Below are positions 40,015 to 47,075 of a stretch of 49,273 bases of DNA, in pieces. The stretch is from Oscillospiraceae bacterium (lineage in GTDB: Bacteria; Bacillota; Clostridia; Oscillospirales; Oscillospiraceae), in contig JAISJJ010000141.1 in assembly GCA_031261585.1 (NCBI GenBank), positions 1 through 49,273 of the forward strand. Direction: 5' to 3'. Position numbers and translations under genes: made by a program. Every line of letters starts with the position of its first letter. Position 1 is the stretch's first letter. The notes beneath the pieces are model-generated. The model saw only the letters and a list, made by a program, of their open reading frames with translations, made no database searches and was not told where the DNA came from.

Positions 40015-40092
40015 CCGCCCTCTTCCACGATCGCGGTTACTTTTTGTAACTAATCACTCGGAGAGCTGACCGTTTGTCGGTAGCACCCTTAT
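40005..40092 (-). ncRNA. Putative antisense antitoxin RNA
   Basis: Predicted from a consensus minus-strand promoter (40099-40127) with start near 40092 and the terminator at 40006-40045 followed by TTTTTG on this strand. The RNA would be about 90 bases and complementary to the 3' end of the toxin mRNA, including its stop codon and terminator. No ORF of note. Confidence 0.55.
40006..40045. terminator. Bidirectional terminator shared by toxin and antisense RNA
   Basis: 'AAAAAGTAACCGC' and 'GCGGTTACTTTTT' form a perfect 13-bp stem, giving a T-run in either direction. The left arm overlaps the toxin stop codon. Confidence 0.85.
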
Positions 40093-40098
40093 GACCGC

Positions 40099-40127
40099 AT
40101 TATACCACCCCCGCGCCCGTTTGTCAA
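40099..40127 (-). promoter_or_regulatory. Consensus promoter of antisense RNA
   Basis: On the minus strand: TTGACA, exactly 17 bases and TATAAT, both hexamers perfect. It is the best promoter in the window and points away from larE, toward the toxin gene. Confidence 0.85.
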
Positions 40128-40159
40128 GCGGTAACAATACGAAATTGCGAGGTTACGCC

Positions 40160-40996
40160 ATGCCCACCACACAATCGACCACCGCCGAAAAATACAACAC
40201 ACTGCGCGAATCGCTCGCCGCGCTGCCGAACCTGCTCGTCGCGTTCTCGGGCGGCGTGGACTCGACGCTGCTGCTCATGACGGCGCGCGACGTGCTGGGC
40301 GACCGCGTGAGCGCGGTCACGGCGCGATCGTGTTCGTTCCCGAAGCGCGAACTGACTGCCGCACAGCAGTTTTGCGACGATTACGGTATCCGTCACTTCA
40401 CGGTGGAGAGCGAGGAACTCGACATCGACGGGTTCCGCGAGAACCCCGAAAACCGTTGCTATCTCTGCAAAACCGAGCTGTTCGAGAAGATTTGGGAACT
40501 CGCGCGCGAGAACAATATCGGACACATCGCCGAGGGCTCGAACACCGACGACGAGGGCGATTACCGCCCCGGTCTGATCGCCGTGCGCGAACAGGGCGTG
40601 CTGTCGCCGCTGCGCCACTCGGGGCTGTCAAAAGCCGAGATTCGCGAGCTGTCGCACGAGCGCGGACTGCCGACATGGGACAAACCGAGTTTCGCGTGTC
40701 TCGCGTCGCGCTTCCCGTACGGCGAGACGCTGTCGGAGGAGAAACTCACGCAGGTCGACCGCGCGGAGCAGTTCCTGCTCGACCTCGGACTGCGGCAGGT
40801 GCGCGTGCGTCACCACGGCGCGATCGCGCGCATTGAGACAGACGAGGCGGGGTTCGCGCTGCTGACCGCAGATACAGAGACGCGCGAAAACGTAACAAAA
40901 GCGTTGAAATCGTTCGGGTTTACATACGTCGCGCTCGATCTGCTGGGGTATAGGACAGGCGCGATGAATGAGCAGTTGACGGCGATTGACCGTTGA
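40160..40996 (+). CDS. larE: LarE-type ATP-dependent sacrificial sulfur transferase
   Basis: 278 aa from the ATG at 40160 (GAGGT upstream); the track start lies in the antisense promoter region. PP-loop ATPase 'AFSGGVDSTLLLM' at residues 28-40 adenylates its pyridinium substrate, then donates sulfur from a cysteine for the nickel-pincer cofactor. Cys180 in 'KPSFACLASRFPYG' matches the sacrificial Cys (Cys176 in Lactobacillus LarE); 'NRCYLCKTELF' at 98-108 is another family block. No larA, larB or larC is in the window. A terminator follows. Confidence 0.9.
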   Translation: MPTTQSTTAEKYNTLRESLAALPNLLVAFSGGVDSTLLLMTARDVLGDRVSAVTARSCSFPKRELTAAQQFCDDYGIRHFTVESEELDIDGFRENPENRCYLCKTELFEKIWELARENNIGHIAEGSNTDDEGDYRPGLIAVREQGVLSPLRHSGLSKAEIRELSHERGLPTWDKPSFACLASRFPYGETLSEEKLTQVDRAEQFLLDLGLRQVRVRHHGAIARIETDEAGFALLTADTETRENVTKALKSFGFTYVALDLLGYRTGAMNEQLTAIDR

Positions 40997-41015
40997 TAAT
41001 TGAAAATTAACGAGA

Positions 41016-41054
41016 TAGGACGGGAGTTGTGGCACAGTTGTAATCCCCGTCCTA
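41016..41054 (+). terminator. Terminator after larE
   Basis: 'TAGGACGGG' and 'CCCGTCCTA' form a 9-bp stem with a 21-base loop, followed by AAAATTG. 'GCCGCTG..CAGCGGC' at 41111-41134 is a further hairpin at the left edge of the A/T-rich island. Confidence 0.6.
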
Positions 41055-41176
41055 AAATTGCCCATGATATTACCCGCGTTGACACGTTTGAGGGGTATAA
41101 AAGCGGCTTGCCGCTGTATGTGAAACAGCGGCATTAGCCATCAATCAAGAAAATATCATATATATTAAAAATTCGC

Positions 41177-41205
41177 TTGACTTTCTATTTGCGTTGTGGT
41201 AGTAT
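41177..41205 (+). promoter_or_regulatory. Promoter of the restriction-modification operon
   Basis: TTGACT at 41177-41182, a 17-bp spacer and TAGTAT at 41200-41205. It overlaps the track's false TTG start of the regulator. Confidence 0.75.
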
Positions 41206-41245
41206 AAAAAAATTGTTTATGTCGCGCGGGCGGGAGGTATGCAAA

Positions 41246-41461
41246 GTGACGATAAACTACAACAGGCTATGGAAACTTTTAATTGACAAGGGGTTAAATC
41301 GGACGGAACTAAAACGCCTTGCAAGGGTTAGTACGAACGCAATCGCAAAAATGGGCAAGAATGAACCAGTCGCGATGGAAACGCTGGCTAAAATATGCGC
41401 CGCCCTTGATTGCGGCGTTGACGATATAGTAGAAATGAAAACCGATAACGGGGGTAAATAA
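41246..41461 (+). CDS. Small Cro/CI-type HTH regulator (probable R-M controller)
   Basis: 71 aa from a GTG at 41246 with GGGAGG 8 bases upstream. The HTH is 'NRTELKRLARVSTNAIAKMG' (about residues 17-36), then 'VAMETLAKICAALDCGVDDIVEM', the usual end of one-domain XRE proteins of the HTH_26 type. It is first in the operon and 3 bases before the methyltransferase, the position of a controller protein that times methylase and nuclease expression. Base composition is A/T-rich like the two genes after it. Confidence 0.8.
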   Translation: MTINYNRLWKLLIDKGLNRTELKRLARVSTNAIAKMGKNEPVAMETLAKICAALDCGVDDIVEMKTDNGGK

Positions 41462-41464
41462 TCA

Positions 41465-42397
41465 ATGGCTATTCATAACAAATCGCATAACAATCATGCT
41501 TTAATGTCACTGAACAAAATGCGCAAAGATAATAGCACGAAACAAAAAAGCGCAAAAGACTTTGATAAATTTGGCGAAACAAAGATTTTAATTAGTATAA
41601 TGGATTGTTGCGACTTCTTAAAAGAATTGCCCGATGAATGCGTGCAAATGATTTGTATTGATCCCCCCTATAATCTTGAACTCACAGGTTGGGATATTTA
41701 TGAAAACTATATTGAATGGGCGGCAAAGTGGTTGGAAGAAGCGTATAGGGTTTTGTCAAAGAACGGAAATATGGTAATATTTGGAGGAACGCAATTTCGT
41801 GATGCGAAATCAGGTGACTTAATTGATATAATTCAATATGTTAGACGAAATACGAAATTTAAGCTGATTAATACAATCGTTTGGTATTACAAAAATGGTA
41901 TGTCTGCACACAGATACTTTGCTAATAGGCACGAGGAAGTAATTTGGTTGGCAAAGTCTAATGACTATTATTTTGATTTGGATTCCGTTAGAGTTCCGTA
42001 TTCAGAAGAAGATTTGAAGCTTGCATTAAAGGACAAACGACTGAATCCTGAAAATACAATGAAAGGTAAAAATCCTACTAATGTTTGGCAAATTGGTCGA
42101 CTAAATGGGAATAGCAATGAGCGCGTGGGACACCCGACACAAAAGCCCGTTGAGATTGTTGAACGCCTTATCAAAGCCCTTTCATGCCGAAGCTCGGTTG
42201 TTCTTGATTTTTTTGCAGGAAGCGGGACTGTCGGCAGAGTATGTATTGCCGAGGGTAGGCATTGCCTGTTGTGCGATAGTGATAAGTCTACACTTGATTA
42301 CTTTACAAAGCACATTGAACAGATGAGAAACTTAGGCAAAGATACAAGCCATATAGAGGTAGAAAGCATAAATGAGTTTTTCAAGGCTAATGTCTGA
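41465..42397 (+). CDS. Type II adenine-specific DNA methyltransferase, M.RsrI-like
   Basis: 310 aa. Beta-class order: motif IV 'ICIDPPYNLELTGWD' (DPPYN at residues 66-70) comes first, then the target region, with the SAM motif I 'VLDFFAGSGTVGRVC' near the C-terminus. 'NGMSAHRYFANRHEEVIW', 'KDKRLNPE', 'RNPTNVW'-like and 'RLNGNSNERVGHPTQKP' blocks closely match M.RsrI as I remember it, which makes N6-methyladenine in GAATTC. It protects host DNA from the adjacent nuclease. M.RsrI itself is not close to M.EcoRI, so this cassette is of RsrI type. Confidence 0.9.
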   Translation: MAIHNKSHNNHALMSLNKMRKDNSTKQKSAKDFDKFGETKILISIMDCCDFLKELPDECVQMICIDPPYNLELTGWDIYENYIEWAAKWLEEAYRVLSKNGNMVIFGGTQFRDAKSGDLIDIIQYVRRNTKFKLINTIVWYYKNGMSAHRYFANRHEEVIWLAKSNDYYFDLDSVRVPYSEEDLKLALKDKRLNPENTMKGKNPTNVWQIGRLNGNSNERVGHPTQKPVEIVERLIKALSCRSSVVLDFFAGSGTVGRVCIAEGRHCLLCDSDKSTLDYFTKHIEQMRNLGKDTSHIEVESINEFFKANV

Positions 42398-42434
42398 AAG
42401 AATATAATGTTATCGTAAGGAGCTAATTGGTGTT

Positions 42435-43274
42435 ATGAAAAAAAGACAATCAAATAGATTAACAGAACAACAAAAAGAGGGACAGGGACCTATTTCGATT
42501 TTTCACGCAGATGCCCAAGAGCACGATAAAGAAGTGAATAGTACTTCAATTATTGCTATGCAGCGACTTTATGCCAAATTTCCAATGCTGGCGTTCAGAT
42601 ACAGGAAAGACCTTCAAAAAAAAGAAATTAACGAATCTTTACAAAAGATTGATAAATACCTTGGGCAAACGCTTTTTGTCGAAAATGCCAGTATAAAGCC
42701 CGATGGCGGTATAATCGAAGTTAAAGATGATAATGGAAACTGGCGGGTGGTGTTGATTTCAGAAGCCAAGCACCAAGGGAAAGACATTGAGAATATTGCA
42801 AAAGGCATTCAAGTTGGTGTAAAAAGCAATCAAGATACAATGGTTGCCGGAAATGCTATTGAGAGGGCACACAAAAATATCAACGAAATAGCAAACTATA
42901 TGTTAGGCGAACGTCACTTCCCATATATATTATTTTTAGAAGGCTCAAATTTTTTAACGCAAAATGTTGATATTACGCGCCCTGACGGGAGAACTGTAAC
43001 ATTAGTCTATAATGCTGGTGGACTTAATCGGCTTGACAGGCTGACAGCTGCAAATTACGGTATGCCAATAAATACGAATCTATGTGAAAATAGATTTGTG
43101 CTATGTAATGGCGCAAGTGTCATGTTACAAGCCACGTCGATTTACACCAAGGGCGAGGGCGGGCATTGGAATTCCGAGGATATGACCGATATTATGCTTG
43201 AAGTTGCCCAAACTTCTCTAAAAGTGTTAGGAAAAGATCTTTTCGGGCAACTTAGTATGAACGCCGATACATAA
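42435..43274 (+). CDS. Type II restriction endonuclease, EcoRI/RsrI family (predicted GAATTC)
   Basis: 279 aa, against 277 for EcoRI. Colinear with EcoRI over the full length: 'KQSNRLTEQ'-like start, catalytic Asp90, Glu110 and Lys112 in 'SIKPDGGI' and 'SEAKHQGKDI' (EcoRI Asp91, Glu111, Lys113), recognition segment 'MVAGNAIERAHKN' and 'LNRLDRLTAANYGMPIN'. The protein should cut GAATTC as a Mg-dependent dimer. Two positions where EcoRI mutants relax specificity differ here (Val137 for Ala138, Val191 for Glu192). SD AAGGAG upstream. One GAATTC lies within the gene itself (43168-43173). Confidence 0.93.
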   Translation: MKKRQSNRLTEQQKEGQGPISIFHADAQEHDKEVNSTSIIAMQRLYAKFPMLAFRYRKDLQKKEINESLQKIDKYLGQTLFVENASIKPDGGIIEVKDDNGNWRVVLISEAKHQGKDIENIAKGIQVGVKSNQDTMVAGNAIERAHKNINEIANYMLGERHFPYILFLEGSNFLTQNVDITRPDGRTVTLVYNAGGLNRLDRLTAANYGMPINTNLCENRFVLCNGASVMLQATSIYTKGEGGHWNSEDMTDIMLEVAQTSLKVLGKDLFGQLSMNADT

Positions 43275-43362
43275 ACAGCGGCAATTGTAATATTTTCGGT
43301 GTATTGCAAAGCAAAACAAGGTACTTTTTGTAGATTTAAGCGATAAATAAGCGAATTTTCAA

Positions 43363-43415
43363 ACACACAAAAGCCAAAAAGCCTTGTAAATACGGGATTT
43401 TCGGCTTTTGTGTGT
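43363..43415 (+). terminator. Terminator closing the R-M island
   Basis: 'ACACACAAAAGCC' and 'GGCTTTTGTGTGT' form a perfect 13-bp stem, with 'AAAA' and 'TTTT' pairing possible inside. GC-rich host-like sequence resumes directly after it. Confidence 0.7.
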
Positions 43416-43609
43416 TAGGGGGCTTTGGACGTTTTTCTGTGATTCACAGCACCTGCGCCAATCCCACCGCTTCTCCCCCGCGTACGGCCATACCTCGTCA
43501 CCACAGCCTTGAACCCCTCCATATCACGCACCACGTCGTAAAACGCACTGTTGAGATAGCCGAGTTCTCGCGCTATCGCGTTTTGCGGCGAGCCGCTTGT
43601 GATGTTCAT
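43415..43609 (-). pseudogene. Possible gene remnant of unknown origin
   Basis: 64-codon frame, GC-rich, beginning ATGAACATC. 'SPQNAIARELGYLNSAFYDV' looks helical and HTH-like, while the second half is low-complexity (RTRGRSGGIGAGA). No SD sequence. It may be a fragment left beside the R-M insertion. The rest of the gap to 43752 is repeat DNA. Confidence 0.25.
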
Positions 43610-43616
43610 CTGTTAC

Positions 43617-43690
43617 GTAGGGACGGACGACCCCGTCCGTCCTGTATTCTGCATAACCATACAAGGACGGACAGGGTCGTCCGTCCCTAC
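43617..43690. repeat. Palindromic repeat 'GTAGGGACGGACGACC...GGTCGTCCGTCCCTAC'
   Basis: Perfect 16-bp outer arms with an inner 'CCGTCCGTCC'-type continuation across about 40 bases. A second copy lies at 48237-48312. An ATTAAC arm at 43739-43771 follows and holds the end of XRE 4. Confidence 0.88.
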
Positions 43691-43751
43691 GCACGAGACC
43701 GCGACGCGAATCAAACGCAACCCTCGTCCAAACCCTCGTAACTGTTAACTG

Positions 43752-44963
43752 TTAATTGTTAACTGTTAATTGACCAACCGCCGCGTCGAACCTCGGGTCT
43801 CCGCGCAACGGGTCGAACTGCGGATTTTCCGCGTACATGCGCGCGATTGCACCGATGTCTACAACGCTGAAATGCGCGCCCGTGCCGTCGTTCTGCCGCT
43901 CGTGAGTGGCGAGCGTGTACTGCACCGCACGCTCTAAGTAGCCGATTGCGCGCTCCGCATCGAACGGTGCGAGGTACCGCGCGCAGTCCTCGCAGTGGTG
44001 GAGTTGCGCGGCGATATCGCCGTCCTCGATCATGCGCACGATAACCGCGCGCGTCTCGGGGTCGAGGTCGGGATTGTCCTCGGGCGCGCCCGTACTCGGC
44101 ACGAACCGACTGAACGGCAGCAGCTTTTCGCGCAGTTCGAGCATCGCGACGGTCTCGTCGCGGTCGAGCGTGCCGCGCCGCAATTTCTCCTGCAACACGA
44201 TGCGAATACTCTCCTGCAAATACCCCGTGAAACCGGGGACAAACTGCCGCAATCGCTCGAACTGCGCGTCGGGCAGACCGCCGTTCTCGTAATTCGCGCT
44301 CGCGTAGTTGTTGAGCAGCCGCAGCAGCAGACCCTCGCAACTCTCGGACATATGCGGCAACTCCTCCGCCGCCGCTACCAGCTTGTCGAGGTCGCCGAGC
44401 GTACCGTACACGTCCGCGCGGCGCGACAACGCCGTGTACCGCGTCGCGCTGTCCGTACAGTTCGCGAGCACCTTGTCCAACACATCGATTGCGTCGTTCA
44501 GCCGCTCTGTTTTGCGCATGTCGGACGTCAGACGCGCCGCGTACTCGATTTGCAGCTCGTAATGCGTCGGAAACTCGCGGATGATGTCGCGGTACATGCC
44601 GTACAACCGCTCGTTGAACTCCGCCATGTCCGCGTCCGCCGTTTCGTCGAGCTGTGTGATGGCTATCGGGTTCGGATTCGAGCTCATGCGCGCGAACTGC
44701 TCCTGAAACATGTCGGTGACGCGCTGCTGAAAGTCCGCGATGCGCTGTTCGTCGCGGAAACGCTCCATGCCGATAAGCTCGTCGACCGTGACGGCGAAAC
44801 AGTTCGCGAGCGCGGGCAGCATATCCATGTCGGGGTAGCACGCGCCCAACTCCCACCGCGACACCGACTGCGGCGACACGTCGAGAATCTCCGCAAGCCG
44901 CTCCTGCGTCATCTCGCGCTCCCGACGCAGCCGTTTGATGTTCTCCGCAATGCCGATTTTCAT
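43752..44963 (-). CDS. XRE-family regulator with helical C-terminal region (paralog 4)
   Basis: 403 aa from the ATG at 44963 with GCGGGAG upstream; the track adds 11 residues. HTH at residues 5-60 ('QERLAEILDVSPQSVSRWEL'). The helical body shares layout and short matches with paralogs 1 and 3 ('FPTHYELQIEYAARLTSD'; 'EVFDPIRNDPRF' of paralog 3 corresponds to 'PQFDPLRGDPRF'). The C-terminus ends in the ATTAAC arm. Own promoter, single gene. Function unknown. Confidence 0.87.
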   Translation of the reverse strand: MKIGIAENIKRLRREREMTQERLAEILDVSPQSVSRWELGACYPDMDMLPALANCFAVTVDELIGMERFRDEQRIADFQQRVTDMFQEQFARMSSNPNPIAITQLDETADADMAEFNERLYGMYRDIIREFPTHYELQIEYAARLTSDMRKTERLNDAIDVLDKVLANCTDSATRYTALSRRADVYGTLGDLDKLVAAAEELPHMSESCEGLLLRLLNNYASANYENGGLPDAQFERLRQFVPGFTGYLQESIRIVLQEKLRRGTLDRDETVAMLELREKLLPFSRFVPSTGAPEDNPDLDPETRAVIVRMIEDGDIAAQLHHCEDCARYLAPFDAERAIGYLERAVQYTLATHERQNDGTGAHFSVVDIGAIARMYAENPQFDPLRGDPRFDAAVGQLTVNN

Positions 44964-44994
44964 CGTCTCCCGCCTTTCGTGATGTGATAACGGC

Positions 44995-45022
44995 ATTATA
45001 TCACACCGAGCAGGATTTTCAA
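44995..45022 (-). promoter_or_regulatory. Promoter of XRE regulator 4
   Basis: On the minus strand: TTGAAA, a 16-bp spacer and TATAAT, about 30 bases before the ATG. Confidence 0.7.
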
Positions 45023-45100
45023 GCGCGCGAAACGAGAGATTTATTCACGCAGGACGTGAGGGGTAAAGGCGGCGGCGCGAGAAATGTGTTGATAATTTGG

Positions 45101-45128
45101 TTGACAAAGACATAGAATATGATATAAT
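45101..45128 (+). promoter_or_regulatory. Promoter of metallopeptidase cassette
   Basis: TTGACA at 45101-45106, a 16-bp spacer and TATAAT at 45123-45128. Only 7 bases separate the -10 from the ATG at 45136. Confidence 0.8.
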
Positions 45129-45135
45129 CAAGTGC

Positions 45136-45675
45136 ATGAAGATTCCGTCAGAGTATTATTCTCAGGGAGGTATTCCTCCCGATGTTCTCGACACCGTCGG
45201 TAGGGTAATCGCCGAATTCGAGAGGGAATACACCCTTAATCTGAATGATGTTGTCGCTGAGAGCATGGGTTCGGAGAATCAAGGTGTTGTGTTTCAGTAC
45301 CGCCCGCTGAACAAATCGGGGGCAACAGACCCGAGAGTGTACATCAACACAGATTACAATTTTGACAATTTGAGGTTTGCGTTGAAACGAAACTTTGAGG
45401 GTGGAGTCCTTTCCGAACGCACAATCGACGAACTCGTTCGACACGAATTGGCACACGCCTTGACGTTTCAAGGCGTTCCGTTAAACCGCCTTAATGCATT
45501 CAACGCGGAGTTAAACGAGGAGTTTGTGCGTGGTGTGTCCTTGTATTCCGACAGACTGCGTGATGGGGCGGAAGCAATCGCCGAGGCTTTCACTAAGTTG
45601 GAGCGCGGAGAATCCGTTCCCGAAGAGGCAAAACTGCTTGTAGAGCGGTTAATCTATCGTTGGAGGAAAAAATAA
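45136..45675 (+). CDS. Zincin-like metallopeptidase-type protein (HExxH)
   Basis: 179 aa from the ATG at 45136; the track start overlaps the promoter. 'LVRHELAHALTF' at about residues 105-116 has the HExxH zinc signature, and a downstream Glu ('NAELNEEFVRG') could be the third ligand. The rest is helical with no signal peptide. The ATG lies where transcription should start and has no SD sequence, so the message may be leaderless. It overlaps the next small gene by one base. Lower GC than neighbours suggests transfer. Possibly a phage- or element-derived peptidase; substrate unknown. Confidence 0.65.
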   Translation: MKIPSEYYSQGGIPPDVLDTVGRVIAEFEREYTLNLNDVVAESMGSENQGVVFQYRPLNKSGATDPRVYINTDYNFDNLRFALKRNFEGGVLSERTIDELVRHELAHALTFQGVPLNRLNAFNAELNEEFVRGVSLYSDRLRDGAEAIAEAFTKLERGESVPEEAKLLVERLIYRWRKK

Positions 45676-45878
45676 TGTATATTCCGATATGCCCGAGTTG
45701 TAAACATTATCGTCAAAGCGGAGAGAAAACGACGTGTGCGGCATTCCCTGACGGGATACCTGACGACGTATTTGTCGGCAAGATTTATCATAAGCACCCC
45801 ATCGAGGGGGACAGAGGTGTTCAGTTTGAAATGATTGCCGAGGACACAAAGCGGGACGACGAATCCAAATCAGCGTAA
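45675..45878 (+). CDS. Small Cys/His-rich protein
   Basis: 67 aa from the ATG at 45675 (TAATG junction, GGAGG upstream). 'CPSCKHYRQSGEKTTCAAFPDGIP' gives three Cys and one His that could bind zinc or iron-sulfur; 'GKIYHKHPIEGDRGVQFE' adds two more His. Small proteins of this pattern are common in Clostridia, often near mobile genes (recollection). Coupled to the metallopeptidase, so the two likely act together. The role is unknown. Confidence 0.7.
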   Translation: MYIPICPSCKHYRQSGEKTTCAAFPDGIPDDVFVGKIYHKHPIEGDRGVQFEMIAEDTKRDDESKSA

Positions 45879-45900
45879 TCTCTACGCCAACCAACCACCC

Positions 45901-45927
45901 AAGCACCCTGTAAAACAGGGTGCTTTC
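45901..45927 (+). terminator. Terminator of metallopeptidase cassette
   Basis: 'AAGCACCCTG-TAAAA-CAGGGTGCTT' forms a perfect 10-bp stem followed by TCGCTTC. The remaining bases to 46013 include an 'AATTGTCAATTGTCAATTG' arm. Confidence 0.85.
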
Positions 45928-46013
45928 GCTTCACCCCAAAAAAGGAAAACCCCGTCCCAAACCGTCGCACGCACCCTCGTCCAATCCTCGTAATTGTCAA
46001 TTGTCAATTGCCA

Positions 46014-46853
46014 TCACCCTCGCTTCGCTATCCTCACCGTCATCGTCACCTGCTTTTCGTCGTCCGCGCGGTCTATGTCCACCGCTATACCGCTGCGGCG
46101 CATCGTCTCCGCGCCGCGCTCGATGGAGTTCACGTAGAATCGGTAGTCGCGCACGATGAGCGTCATACCGCGCGGTGTCGGCGGCTCGGGGGTCGGCTCG
46201 GGAACAGGCTCGGGTTCACCCGTCAACACGCGGTCGACGAGTTCCTCAGCCTGCGCGACGGTCATGTCCTCGGCGAGCATCTGCGTCAACGCCGCCGCCA
46301 TCTCGCGCTCGTCGGGCAGACGCAATAACGCCCGCGCGTGACGTTCCGATAACCCCGCGTCGCGCACGGTGAGCAGCAGTTCCGACGGCAAACGCAGCAG
46401 GCGCAGTTTGTTTGCGACGGCGGGTTGCGACAGCCCGACGAGTTGCGCCAACGTCTCCTGACTGTAACCGTAGTGTTCGCGCAGTTTCGCGAGGGCGTGC
46501 GCCTCCTCCACAAAATCCAGCCCGCGCCGCTGCACGTTCTCGACGAGCATCAGCGCGTCAGACTCGCGCTCGTCCACGTCCAGCACGATGCACGGCACCT
46601 TGTCGAGCCGCGCCGACCGCGACGCAATAAGCCGCCGCTCGCCCGATATCAGCTCGTACCCCGAATCCGCGCGCCGCACCGTCAGCGGTTGCAGCACCCC
46701 GTATTTTTCGATGCTCTGCGTCAAATCACGCATCGCGCGCGCATCGTGGCTCCGCGCGGCGCGGCGCACCGACGGCGCAATCGCGTCGAGTGCGAGATAT
46801 ACGACCTTGTTCGTCTCGTACAGCCCCCTTTTTTTGCTCAGCAGCATAGGCAT
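46014..46853 (-). CDS. noc: Noc-type ParB paralog (nucleoid occlusion)
   Basis: 279 aa from the ATG at 46853 with AAAGG 6 bases upstream. ParB-type CTPase domain 'SIEKYGVLQPLTVRRA' and 'SGERRLIASRSARLD', then HTH 'ETLAQLVGLSQPAVANKLRLL'. 'LSERHARALLRLPDE' is the Noc-like form of this segment (Noc has ERHARAL), unlike the 'GSARALL' of the ParB at 26323. A proline-rich linker 'PEPVPEPTPEPPTPRG' precedes the C-terminal dimerisation domain, unusual for Noc. Noc keeps the division septum off the chromosome in Bacillus. It is about 19 kb from parAB here. Confidence 0.82.
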   Translation of the reverse strand: MPMLLSKKRGLYETNKVVYLALDAIAPSVRRAARSHDARAMRDLTQSIEKYGVLQPLTVRRADSGYELISGERRLIASRSARLDKVPCIVLDVDERESDALMLVENVQRRGLDFVEEAHALAKLREHYGYSQETLAQLVGLSQPAVANKLRLLRLPSELLLTVRDAGLSERHARALLRLPDEREMAAALTQMLAEDMTVAQAEELVDRVLTGEPEPVPEPTPEPPTPRGMTLIVRDYRFYVNSIERGAETMRRSGIAVDIDRADDEKQVTMTVRIAKRG

Positions 46854-46969
46854 TTCATACCTTTCACAGCACATTATGTAGATAAATTGGTGTTTTACAC
46901 ATGGATTTTACACCATATCTTGTGCGCGGAACGTCTGTTTTTGTCGAGCGGGGGAAAGATATATTTTTG

Positions 46970-46998
46970 TTGAAATAGGCGGTGATGTGTGGTAATAT
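46970..46998 (+). promoter_or_regulatory. Promoter of ychF
   Basis: TTGAAA at 46970-46975, a 17-bp spacer and TAATAT at 46993-46998. The leader then runs through a 'GAGGTCAGATGTGAGATGTC' repeat arm (46999-47030). Confidence 0.7.
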
Positions 46999-47075
46999 AG
47001 AGGTCAGATGTGAGATGTCAGAGGTTAGAATGGGGCGGGGCGCGGGGGTTTGCCCCCGTAATTCGTCCCCACCGC
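46999..47075. repeat. Repeat arms in the ychF leader
   Basis: 'GAGGTCAGATGTGAGATGTC' relates to the 21008-21093 element and 'GCGGGGGTTTGCCCCCG' is a short palindrome. Both lie between the promoter and the ychF start and would be transcribed. Confidence 0.6.
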
